Part shown: positions 46,485 through 54,549 of the stretch, one piece after another
How positions within the stretch are numbered: the first letter of the stretch is position 1
Layout: every line of letters starts with the position of its first letter
Assembly: GCF_042685745.1 (NCBI RefSeq)
Contig: NZ_JBHUNT010000001.1
Span: 1,550,001-1,614,000, forward strand
Direction: 5' to 3'
DNA: 64,000 bases
DNA from: Prauserella_A oleivorans
GTDB lineage: Bacteria; Actinomycetota; Actinomycetes; Mycobacteriales; Pseudonocardiaceae
Position numbers and translations under genes: made by a program
The notes under the pieces: generated by a model
Told to the model about the DNA's origin: nothing
What the model saw: only the letters and a program-made list of their open reading frames with translations
Database searches by the model: none

Positions 46485-47504
46485 CTAGTCGGCGGCGGGC
46501 TGCGCGATCATCGAGCCCGCGTCCATCCGCTTCGGCAGACCACCGAACTCCAGCAGGAGGTCAGCCACTCGCTGCAGCCTGCTCGCGTCCAACTTGGACT
46601 GGAACGTCAGAAGTTCCGTCATGGCGGCGATCTCCTTGTCCACCTTGGCGAACTCGACCATCAGCGGCTCGATCTTGCTCCGATCCTCGGATTCCCGCGT
46701 GGCCCTGTCCATCGCCCGCTGGAAGGCCGCGACAACTTTGGGGTTCTCCTGCGCGAACTTGGCCTGCGAGGCGTAGCCGGCGGTCGGGAAGTCCTTGGTG
46801 GGGCCGGTGGCGGTGTCGAACATCGGCACGGCGCCGACAGTCTTGGCCGCCGAGGTGATGAACGGTTCGGTCATGAACGCCGCGTCGATGTTGCCGCGCT
46901 GCAGGGCGTTCGGCATGTCCGGGAACGGCAGGAAGACCCATTCGACGTCGCTGAAGTCGACGCCATTGGTCTTCATCAGCGACTTGGTGAGCACGTCGGA
47001 GGTCGTGTTCTCGCTCGTGACGGCAATGCGTTTGCCGGCGAGGTCCTGGACGTTCTTGATCGGCGAGTCCGCCTTGGTGACGATCATGGTGCTCTTCGGG
47101 CCCGCGGAGGAGGCGTCGGAGACGAACTTGAAGTCGGCCGCGCCCTTGCTCTGCGCGATGAAGAACGCCGTGTAGCTGCCGTAGGCGATGTCGACCTCGC
47201 CGTTGATGAGCTTGGTCAGTGAGGCCTGGCCGTTCGGTGCGTTCACCGTCTCGACCGTCAGGCCCTCGTCCTCGAAATACCCGTTGCGATTTGCAAGATG
47301 CAGCGGTGCCAGGTCGATCGTCGGCATGACGGACACGGTGATCTTGGACTTCTCCAGGTCACCATTGCCGCTGTCGGAAGCTTCCTCGGAGCCGCCCAGC
47401 AGGCCGCAGCCACTGATCGAGGTCAGCAGAACGAGTCCGGCGGTGAGCAGCGCCGTGGTGCGGCGTCTGGAGGCCCGTCCCGAGCGGCGTGGTAGTGGAA
47501 GCAA
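46485..47504 (-). CDS. NMT1/SsuA-type substrate-binding lipoprotein
   Basis: A protein of about 339 residues with an Arg-rich N-terminus, a hydrophobic core and lipobox SISGCG (Cys near residue 32). The mature part is the NMT1/SsuA fold: MPTIDLAPLHLANRNGYFED, VNAPNGQASLTKLINGEVDI, GKRIAVTSENTTS and DAAFMTEPFI. TTG is preferred as start because CGAGGAG lies five bases before it; a GTG nine codons upstream has no SD. It is the first gene of the importer operon. Confidence 0.87.
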   Translation of the reverse strand: MLPLPRRSGRASRRRTTALLTAGLVLLTSISGCGLLGGSEEASDSGNGDLEKSKITVSVMPTIDLAPLHLANRNGYFEDEGLTVETVNAPNGQASLTKLINGEVDIAYGSYTAFFIAQSKGAADFKFVSDASSAGPKSTMIVTKADSPIKNVQDLAGKRIAVTSENTTSDVLTKSLMKTNGVDFSDVEWVFLPFPDMPNALQRGNIDAAFMTEPFITSAAKTVGAVPMFDTATGPTKDFPTAGYASQAKFAQENPKVVAAFQRAMDRATRESEDRSKIEPLMVEFAKVDKEIAAMTELLTFQSKLDASRLQRVADLLLEFGGLPKRMDAGSMIAQPAAD

Positions 47505-48087
47505 GGGAACTCCTCGAGGTGCGAAGGACACTGTGGTCGGTCATCGCGTGGACGAGGCATTGGTCCATACCTGGTCCACGGCGTTACGCGGCCACTGTAG
47601 AGAAAGTTCCGAACCGATCACAATGGGTGCTCACTACCGTCGGGTAGGTGGCGCAAATCACTCTTTGGCTTCAGTGCGTCATCGTCGGGGGCTACTCCTC
47701 GTGTTCACCCTGCTCGACGTTGGGACAGCTCACCGGAACCGGCGTTAGCCCTGTTGGTGCTGATCCACCGGTCTCGCCTGTAAGGGTTACATGTTCACAC
47801 GAGCTTCGCTACTCTCTGCCCCTGCGATCTCGGTACAGACCACCACGTCAGTGAAAGAGTGCCTGCAATGGCTGAGCGATGGGGCGTTCACCGCGCTACG
47901 GCAAGCCTGTCGAGGCAGGGCTGTCCAGCGTTTTCCGCCTGGGCGCGATAACTCGAAAGGGCGACGCAGGAGCCATGTCGGTGCGGTTGGGGAACCGGGC
48001 GCTGAGCCGCCACCGAGGCTTCTGTGGTGCGGTCCGGCCGAGCGCAAACCGGACAACTGGGATGAACGACATCCAGTCGGTTAGTGG
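47505..48087. other. Divergent intergenic region (importer and conservon promoters)
   Basis: About 580 bp between the importer and the conservon. Open frames are short and none resembles a protein I know. It should hold both promoters. The AT-richer patch with GGTTACATGTTCACAC near 47785 is a candidate promoter area, but I cannot assign elements. Confidence 0.45.
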
Positions 48088-49893
48088 ATGTCCGTGGAGC
48101 TGCAGGGCTCGGAATTTGGGAGTGTGCTCGTAGTGCTCGACGAGAAGGCGGAGAAGGGACTCGCCGGGGACGGCGACGGTCCGGCCGCCGGGGCGGATGC
48201 CTCCCCGTCGGCCCGGGACGACGTCGCTGAGCAGAGTCGCTCTCGCCGGGGACCGCGGGACTGGAAGCTGCGGTCCAAACTCGCGCTCGTGTTGATCATA
48301 CCCACGGTCACGGCCCTGGTACTGGGTGGCTTGCGGGTGTACGACGCGCTCGGCCAGGCCGAGGAGTTCCAGCAGACCGCCGAGCAGGTGGAACTCGCCG
48401 ACAAGATCACCAGTGTGGTCCACGAGCTCCAGGCCGAACGGATCCTCGCCGTCACGAAGGTGGCCTCGGGTGGCGATCCGCGGCGGGACGGAGCGCTCGA
48501 CGCGCAGATCCTGCAGGTGGACCGGGTGGTGTCCGAGCTGCGCGACGTGGCCGACGACCTGGAGACCGACGATCCGGCCGCGCGCGAGCGGTACAACCGC
48601 GGCATTCAACGGCTTGACGCGCTCGGTCCGCTGCGCAACGCGATCGACACCTCGCCCTACTCGGACGTTTCCGCGCTGTCCACCTATTCGTCGATTGTGG
48701 ACGAACTTGTCCGGCTCGGTCGCGAGGTCAACACCGCGATCACCGACCAGGACCTCCTGCGCGAGGGCACGACGGTGCAGGCGCTCAGCGAGGCGAAGGA
48801 GTTCGTCGCGCGGCAGGACGCGGCGTTGCAGATCGCCGCGCTGCACAACGAGTTCCGCGCCGACCTGCTCGACCAGGCGCGGGCGGCGTTCGCGGGCAGC
48901 GAGGCGTCGATCGAGACCTTCACGGCGTTCGCCTCCCCCGATCAGCGGCAGTTGTTCATCGACACCGTGAGCGGACCCGAGGTCGACGGCAGGCAGCGCA
49001 CGCGGGAACAGGCGTTCGTCCGGGCGGAGTTCGGTGAACCACTCGCCATCAACAGCGCCGAACTCGCCAACGACACCACCGTCACCCTCGACAGGTTCCG
49101 CACCGTGGAGGAGGAGCTCCTCGGCGGCCTGAGGGCGCACGCCGACAGCCTGGCCGGCTCCGCGACGGCAGCCGCCTGGCGCGACTCCGGCATCGTGCTC
49201 GCCGCGCTCGTGGCCGCGCTGCTGCTGATGTTCGCGGTCGCCCGGTTGCTGCTCGGACCGCTGCGGGTGTTGCGCAGCAGCGCGCTGGAGGTCGCCTACG
49301 TGCGGCTGCCCGAGACCGTGCGGCGCATCCTGGCCGACCCGAATCCCATCGAGGCCTCGCAGGGCGCCATCGCGCCGGTGCCGGTCGACACCAAGGACGA
49401 GATCGGCGAGGTCGCCCGGTCGTTCGACGTGGTGCACGAACGCGCCATCCGGATGGCCGCCGAGCAGGCACTGCTGCGCGAGAACGTCAACGGCATCTTC
49501 GTCAACCTCTCGCGGCGCAGCCAGCGGCTGGTGGAACGCCAGCTCGGCGTGATCGACCGGCTCGAGGCCGACGAACAGGACCCGGACCAGCTCGCGAGCC
49601 TGTTCGAGCTCGACCACCTCGCCACCCGGTTGCGCCGCAACGGCGAGAGCCTGCTGGTGCTCTCCGGCGCGGGGCTGTCGAAGTCGGTGTCCCGTCCCGT
49701 GCCCGCCGCCGACGTGGTGGGGCCGCGGTGTCGGAGATCGAGCAGTACGCGCGGGTCGAGGTCGGCTCGATACCGGACGTCGCCGTGCAGGGCAGAGCCA
49801 TCCACGACCTCGTGCACCTGCTCGCGGAGCTGCTCGACAACGCGACCTACTTCTCCGAGCCGGAAACCAAGATCTCCGTGCGTGCCGTGGTGA
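48088..49893 (+). CDS. cvnA: Conservon sensor kinase CvnA, N-terminal part, frameshifted
   Basis: The first 544 or so codons encode a CvnA-type kinase paralogous to the NIT kinase 7 kb upstream. Helix 1 is at about residues 65-85. An extracytoplasmic helical NIT-type domain runs to 367, helix 2 is about 368-389, then HAMP, and the conserved ALLRENVNGIFVNLSRRSQR segment. After VPAADVVG (near 49719) the frame leaves homology and runs through about 57 Arg/Ser-rich residues to a stop. The missing half continues in the -1 frame. So this looks like a 1-nt deletion within GGGG, by comparison with the intact paralogue (PAEEIIGAALSEVEHY). It could be real, a slippage site, or a sequencing error. Confidence 0.85.
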   Translation: MSVELQGSEFGSVLVVLDEKAEKGLAGDGDGPAAGADASPSARDDVAEQSRSRRGPRDWKLRSKLALVLIIPTVTALVLGGLRVYDALGQAEEFQQTAEQVELADKITSVVHELQAERILAVTKVASGGDPRRDGALDAQILQVDRVVSELRDVADDLETDDPAARERYNRGIQRLDALGPLRNAIDTSPYSDVSALSTYSSIVDELVRLGREVNTAITDQDLLREGTTVQALSEAKEFVARQDAALQIAALHNEFRADLLDQARAAFAGSEASIETFTAFASPDQRQLFIDTVSGPEVDGRQRTREQAFVRAEFGEPLAINSAELANDTTVTLDRFRTVEEELLGGLRAHADSLAGSATAAAWRDSGIVLAALVAALLLMFAVARLLLGPLRVLRSSALEVAYVRLPETVRRILADPNPIEASQGAIAPVPVDTKDEIGEVARSFDVVHERAIRMAAEQALLRENVNGIFVNLSRRSQRLVERQLGVIDRLEADEQDPDQLASLFELDHLATRLRRNGESLLVLSGAGLSKSVSRPVPAADVVGPRCRRSSSTRGSRSARYRTSPCRAEPSTTSCTCSRSCSTTRPTSPSRKPRSPCVPW

Positions 49894-51170
49894 CCCGCAA
49901 GCGCGCACTGGCCATCCAGATCACCGACCGCGGCGTCGGCATGACCGAGGAGCAGCTCGCGAAGGCCAACGCGCGGTTGGCCGACCCGCCGGACCTCGAC
50001 GTGTCGGTGACGAGGCGGATGGGCCTCTACGTGGTGGCGCGGCTGGCGAAGCGGCACGGCATCGAGGTGCGGCTGCGGGAGAACGAGGACATCGAAGGCG
50101 GTGTGATCGCCCGGATCGTCGTGCCTGCCGAGCTGCTGACGCAGCAACCGCAGACGCCCCAGCCGGCCGCCATGCCGCGGATGGCGGGGCACCACAACGG
50201 TTCCTTCGCCGGCGTCCCCGCCGCGGCCGAGCTGCCGATGCGCCGGCTCGACCAGCCGGAGGAGCCGGCCGCCGACGCGTCCCCGAGGGTGTCCGAACCG
50301 GATACTGTGGACAGTGCACGGACCTCCGCGCTCCCGCGGCCGAACATCGAGGCGGGTGCCCCGGCCGACAACGCCGGTCTCAAGCCCCTGGAGCAGCCGA
50401 TCAGTCTCGACGATCTCGTCGGCGGCGCCGCCAAGGCGGCGGGCCCGTTCGTCAGCCCCGCCTCCGCCGAGCCGCCCCCTCCCGGACCGGGGGAGGAACC
50501 GCAGTGGCCGGCCGAATCGCCCGAACCGCACGCCGACGGCGCCGCGTCCGGTGACGCCGACAACCCGCTGTCCCTGCCGAAACGCGAGCCACGCTACGTT
50601 CCGGTGGTGCCGGAACCGGCCGCGGCCGCCGAGCCCCACGCGAGCAACGGCAGCGCACTGGAGGACGAGGTGCCGACCAAGAGGTTGCCGATCTACCAGT
50701 CCGTGCTCTCGCGGTGGTTCAGCGAGGAAGCCGAACCCGAGCCGGCCGAGGCGGAGCAGCAGGACGAGAGCGGCGACCGTGCCGAGGACCGGACCGGGTC
50801 CCCCGAGGAGGAGGGCTGGCAGAGCGTGTCCGACACCGGGTGGCAGGCGGCTCACGCCCTGCTCGAGCCGAAGGGGGAGGAGATCACCCCCGCCGGCTTG
50901 CCGAAGCGCGTGCCCAACGCCTACCTGGTGCCGGGTTCGGTCCGGTCGGCGGGCGGCAACGCATTCACCGACATGACGGCGGGCAAGCCCGGGCGTGAGG
51001 CCATCGCCAGATCGGCGGAGGCCGCGCGCAACCGCATGGCGAGCTTCCAGCGGGGATACCAGAGCGGCCGGCACGCGCTGGAGGAGCCGGCCGGCGGAGG
51101 CACACGATTCGATTCTGTGTCGTCGCACGATTCGGACGACCGAACAGGCGACAACGGGGCGAAGGAGTAA
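49728..51170 (+). CDS. cvnA: Conservon sensor kinase CvnA, C-terminal part (HATPase and tail)
   Basis: An open frame in the -1 phase continues the same kinase: SEIEQYARVEVGSIPDVAVQ, N-box ELLDNATYFSEP, G-box ITDRGVGMTEEQ, and RRMGLYVVARLAKRHG. A 310-residue Pro/Glu/Ala-rich tail follows, ending in basic RMASFQRGYQSGRHALE. The in-frame GTG at its start has no SD, so independent translation is doubtful. The tail resembles that of the NIT kinase upstream (RMARLQHGVRRGRHAR). AAGGAG at its end is the SD of cvnB. Confidence 0.85.
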   Translation: MSEIEQYARVEVGSIPDVAVQGRAIHDLVHLLAELLDNATYFSEPETKISVRAVVTRKRALAIQITDRGVGMTEEQLAKANARLADPPDLDVSVTRRMGLYVVARLAKRHGIEVRLRENEDIEGGVIARIVVPAELLTQQPQTPQPAAMPRMAGHHNGSFAGVPAAAELPMRRLDQPEEPAADASPRVSEPDTVDSARTSALPRPNIEAGAPADNAGLKPLEQPISLDDLVGGAAKAAGPFVSPASAEPPPPGPGEEPQWPAESPEPHADGAASGDADNPLSLPKREPRYVPVVPEPAAAAEPHASNGSALEDEVPTKRLPIYQSVLSRWFSEEAEPEPAEAEQQDESGDRAEDRTGSPEEEGWQSVSDTGWQAAHALLEPKGEEITPAGLPKRVPNAYLVPGSVRSAGGNAFTDMTAGKPGREAIARSAEAARNRMASFQRGYQSGRHALEEPAGGGTRFDSVSSHDSDDRTGDNGAKE

Positions 51171-51173
51171 GAG

Positions 51174-51632
51174 TTGACACGGGCTGGTTCGATGCAGCCG
51201 GGGGCGCCCAAACAGGGCAGTTCCGGACAGACCGGGAGCTTCGCTTGGCTCATCACGGACTTCGTGCACCGGGTGCCCGGTGCGGCGCACGCCGTCGTCG
51301 TCTCGGCGGACGGGCTGCTGCTCGCGGCGTCCCGGGGGTTGCCGAAGGACAGAGCCGACCAGCTCGCCGCCGTGGCCTCCGGCCTGACGAGTCTGGCGCG
51401 TGGTGCAGCCCAGGTCTTCGAGGGCGGCCCGGTGGCTCAGACCGTGGTCGAGATGGCCAACGGCTTCCTCTTCCTGATGTCGGTGTCCGACGGCTCCTGT
51501 CTGGCTGTGCTCGGCGCGCCGGACAGCGACATCGGCCTGGTGGTGTACGAGATGACGTTGCTGGTCGATCGGGTCGGCCAGCAGATGACGCCGGAACTGC
51601 GCGCTCAGCTCCAGGGCAGCGCGCGCCGGTGA
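51174..51632 (+). CDS. cvnB: Roadblock/LC7 protein CvnB, copy 1
   Basis: A 152-residue roadblock-domain protein (SFAWLITDFVHRVPGAAHAV, VVSADGLLLAASRGL, LLVDRVGQQMTPELRAQL). Roadblock proteins bind small GTPases and may control the MglA-like CvnD. The TTG start lies six bases after AAGGAG, within the end of cvnA. Confidence 0.92.
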   Translation: MTRAGSMQPGAPKQGSSGQTGSFAWLITDFVHRVPGAAHAVVVSADGLLLAASRGLPKDRADQLAAVASGLTSLARGAAQVFEGGPVAQTVVEMANGFLFLMSVSDGSCLAVLGAPDSDIGLVVYEMTLLVDRVGQQMTPELRAQLQGSARR

Positions 51633-51709
51633 GCAGTCGCCGAGATCGCATGGCGAACACGTTTCCGATCAGGCATCCAGCACAGTGAGCACACACTGAG
51701 GAGACCGCC

Positions 51710-52669
51710 GTGGATTCCGGGCACTCACGAGGTGACCGACGGCTCGACCGGGGAATTCCGCCCGGCCCGTGGCCGGAGGAGGGGCCGGACGAGGACCTCG
51801 GCAACGCCGAACCCGACGACCGGAACCGGGAACCGGTGCGACCTGCCTCGCACCGCGCCGACAGCCCGATCGACACGGGCGAATGGTTGCATCGTGCCGA
51901 CGACGACCGCGGTGACCCGGCCGAGTTCGATGTCGCGGAGTACCGGCAGCGGCTGTTCAGCGGCCCTGGCTCCGAGCTCTACGGCATGGGCGGCGGTGGC
52001 TTCGACGCGTTCGCCCGTTTCGACGACTCGGCGGGCTTCGACCGGTCCCGGGGCTTCGACAGCTCGACGGGCCCTTCCGGCTCGACCGGTTTCGGCGGAT
52101 TCGAGGGGTTCAAAGGGGTCGAGGGGTTCGAGGGGTTCGGCGAGCACACCGACGAGTCGGCCGCTTTCGCCGCGTTCGCCGAACGCTCGCTCGACGACGA
52201 CCCGGCCCCACGCGAGCGGTTCGTGCCCTCACCCGTTCCCAGGCAGGCGTCGGCGGACCCAGGTACGCGAGCCGAACCCGGTGGCTGGGCCGAACCCGGT
52301 GGCTGGGCCGAACCGGAGAGCCCGATGGAGTCGTCGGGCCTGGTCCGGCCGTATTTCCGGACGAGGGGCAGGACCCGCCCTGCTTACGACCTCGCACTCG
52401 AGGCGCTCGTCCAGACCTCCGAACGGGGCAGGCGGCTGGAGCGCGTGCGGGTGCCCGAGCACCGGTCGATCTGCGGGCTATGCCTGGACACCCGGTCGGT
52501 CGCGGAGGTGGCGGCGCTGCTCCGGCTGCCGCTCGGCGTGGTGCGGGTCCTTGTTGGTGACGTTGCCGGTCTCGGGCTTGTGCTCGTGCACTCCGCGGAC
52601 TCCATGGTGGGGGACCGGCCCAGTATCGAGTTCATGGAAAGGGTTCTCAGTGGCCTTCGGCGACTTTGA
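51710..52669 (+). CDS. cvnC: DUF742 protein CvnC, copy 1, with long repeat-bearing N-terminus
   Basis: A 319-residue protein. Only the last 120 residues are the DUF742 winged-helix-like domain (SGLVRPYFRTRGRTRPAYDL, SICGLCLDTRSVAEVAALLRLP, SIEFMERVLSGLRRL). The first 200 residues are acidic and low-complexity, with FDDSAGFDRSRGFDSSTG, FGGFEGFKGVEGFEGFGE and a doubled EPGGWA unit. Usual CvnC proteins are much shorter. GAGGAG precedes the GTG start. Its 3' end overlaps cvnD by 20 bp. Confidence 0.9.
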   Translation: MDSGHSRGDRRLDRGIPPGPWPEEGPDEDLGNAEPDDRNREPVRPASHRADSPIDTGEWLHRADDDRGDPAEFDVAEYRQRLFSGPGSELYGMGGGGFDAFARFDDSAGFDRSRGFDSSTGPSGSTGFGGFEGFKGVEGFEGFGEHTDESAAFAAFAERSLDDDPAPRERFVPSPVPRQASADPGTRAEPGGWAEPGGWAEPESPMESSGLVRPYFRTRGRTRPAYDLALEALVQTSERGRRLERVRVPEHRSICGLCLDTRSVAEVAALLRLPLGVVRVLVGDVAGLGLVLVHSADSMVGDRPSIEFMERVLSGLRRL

Positions 52670-53261
52670 CACCGACGCGAACACACCCGCCGCGGCGGGT
52701 GGTCCCACCTCCTCGGCCAAAATCGTGGTCGCGGGCGGATTCGGTGTCGGCAAGACGACGCTGGTCGGCGCGATCTCGGAGATCGACCCGCTGACCACGG
52801 AGGCGTCGATGACCGAGGCGAGCGTGTCCGTGGACGACCTGTCGGCCACGCCGAACAAGATGACCACCACGGTCGCCATGGACTTCGGCCGCATCTCCCT
52901 GGACTCCGACCTCGTGCTGTACGTGTTCGGCACGCCCGGCCAGCACCGATTCTGGTTCATGTGGGACGACCTGGCCTACGGCGCGATCGGTGCCGTCGTG
53001 CTGGTCGACACGCGGCGGCTGGCCGATGCCTTCCCGTCGATCGACTTCTTCGAGAACCGCAAGCTGCCCTACATCGTGGCGATCAACTGCTTCGACCGGC
53101 TGCTGCATCACTCGATCGAGGATGTGCGGCACGCGCTGACGATCTCGCCGTCAGTGCCGATCATGGCCTGTGACGTGCGCGAGCGGGAATCGGCGAAACA
53201 GGTGTTGATCTCGGTGGTCAAGCACGCGATCGCACACGACAGCGCGCTGCAACCCGGCTGA
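52650..53261 (+). CDS. cvnD: Small GTPase CvnD (MglA-like)
   Basis: A 203-residue Ras-like ATP/GTP-binding protein. G1 is GGFGVGKTT, G3 is FGTPGQHRF, and the G4 position reads NCFD, where classical GTPases have NKxD. GTG start within cvnC, with AAGGG six bases upstream. It completes the A-B-C-D conservon, thought to work as a membrane-linked G-protein-like relay in actinobacteria. Confidence 0.92.
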   Translation: MAFGDFDTDANTPAAAGGPTSSAKIVVAGGFGVGKTTLVGAISEIDPLTTEASMTEASVSVDDLSATPNKMTTTVAMDFGRISLDSDLVLYVFGTPGQHRFWFMWDDLAYGAIGAVVLVDTRRLADAFPSIDFFENRKLPYIVAINCFDRLLHHSIEDVRHALTISPSVPIMACDVRERESAKQVLISVVKHAIAHDSALQPG

Positions 53262-53374
53262 CCGGTGCCCGCGGCTCGCGTGCACCGCGCGCGTGGACGG
53301 GGCTCGCGCTCGAGGAGGATTGACCAGGCTAATAGTCTGGCTGTTCGGATCGTGTGCGCACGCGAGGAGGGACA

Positions 53375-53794
53375 GTGACGGCTCCGGGTCATCGGGGTAG
53401 CTTCGGCTGGCTCGTCAGCGATTTCGTGCGCAGAGTGCCCGGTGCGGCGCATGCCGTGGTGGTCTCGGCGGACGGGCTGATGCTCGCCGCGTCCGACGGG
53501 CTGCCGAGGGAGCGTGCCGACCAGCTGGCCGCGGTGGCGTCGGGGCTGGTGTCGCTGACGCTCGGGGCGGCTCGCTGCTTCGAGGCCGGGAACGTCAACC
53601 AGACCGTCGTGGAGATGGAACGGGGCTACTTGTTCCTGATGTCGATCAGTGACGGCTCGTGTCTGGCGGTGCTGGCCGCGCCGAATTCGGACATCGGCAC
53701 GGTGGCCTACGAGATGACGCTGCTCGTCGACCGCGTCGGCCAGCAGCTGACTCCAGAGTTGCGTGCGCAGTTGCAGGGCGGGGTGCGTGGGTAA
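53375..53794 (+). CDS. cvnB: Roadblock/LC7 protein CvnB, copy 2
   Basis: A 139-residue roadblock protein closely similar to copy 1 (SFGWLVSDFVRRVPGAAHAV, LLVDRVGQQLTPELRAQL). The GTG start follows AGGAGG by five or so bases. It lies 113 bp after cvnD, and its end overlaps the second cvnC. Confidence 0.92.
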   Translation: MTAPGHRGSFGWLVSDFVRRVPGAAHAVVVSADGLMLAASDGLPRERADQLAAVASGLVSLTLGAARCFEAGNVNQTVVEMERGYLFLMSISDGSCLAVLAAPNSDIGTVAYEMTLLVDRVGQQLTPELRAQLQGGVRG

Positions 53795-54263
53795 CGGATT
53801 GGACGCATGGGAGGCCCTGCACCAGGGCACCGGCCGGGAAGCCTTCGACTCGCCGGAACGCTTCGACCTCAGCAGCCTGCCCAAGCTCACGCACAGGCAG
53901 CCGCCAGCCCCGACGCGGTACGAACATCGGTCATTGGTCCGGCCCTACGCGCGCACGGGCGGCCGGACGCGGCCGGGCAAGGACCTGCAGATCGAATCGC
54001 TGGTGGAGACCAGCGAGCAGGGCAGGCGCTATGTCGGCGCGGCGACGACCGTGCAGCGGTTCATCTGCGATCTGTGTGTCGAGGTGCGCTCGATCGCGGA
54101 GATCGCCGCGTATGCGCGGCTCCCGCTCGGCGTGGTGAAGGTGATCGTCGCCGACCTGGCCGAGGCAGGCGCCCTGGTGATCCAGCAGTCGGACATGATG
54201 CTGAACGACCGCTCGTCGCAGGCGTTCATGGAGCGGATTCTGGACGGCCTGCGGGCTCTGTAG
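53787..54263 (+). CDS. cvnC: DUF742 protein CvnC, copy 2
   Basis: A 158-residue protein of normal CvnC length with the DUF742 core HRSLVRPYARTGGRTRPGKD, FICDLCVEVRSIAEIAAYAR and RSSQAFMERILDGLRAL. It overlaps cvnB copy 2 by eight bases and is not followed by a second cvnD or cvnA. So the pair must share the first CvnD or act alone. Confidence 0.9.
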   Translation: MGNGLDAWEALHQGTGREAFDSPERFDLSSLPKLTHRQPPAPTRYEHRSLVRPYARTGGRTRPGKDLQIESLVETSEQGRRYVGAATTVQRFICDLCVEVRSIAEIAAYARLPLGVVKVIVADLAEAGALVIQQSDMMLNDRSSQAFMERILDGLRAL

Positions 54264-54286
54264 CCCCGGTCGCCACGCCGCGGGTG

Positions 54287-54323
54287 GCGCCGGCCCGGTG
54301 TGCTTCCGCGCCCGGGCCGGCGC
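54287..54323 (+). terminator. GC-rich hairpin after the conservon
   Basis: A 12-bp perfect stem (GCGCCGGCCCGG and its complement) with a 13-base loop, 24 bp after the last conservon stop. There is no clear T-run, so it may be an actinobacterial stem-only terminator. The remaining 225 bp to the next gene show no coding frame. Confidence 0.55.
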
Positions 54324-54549
54324 TCGGCGGGAAATTCGGTCGATCCACAAATCCCGCCCCGCGACGGATCGGATAGGCGTGAAAGCGTCCACCGACATAG
54401 CGCGACTTCCAGAAACACGCGTTGCCGGGCGGGCACTGCTGCTGGATACGCATCTTGGTTGCCGCGTCGAGTGCCCCCGGGACCTGCGGTAACCGGCGAC
54501 CTTGCCCGTCGTCGACGACCGGTGTCAATCACCGATCGGGCGAGGAGGT

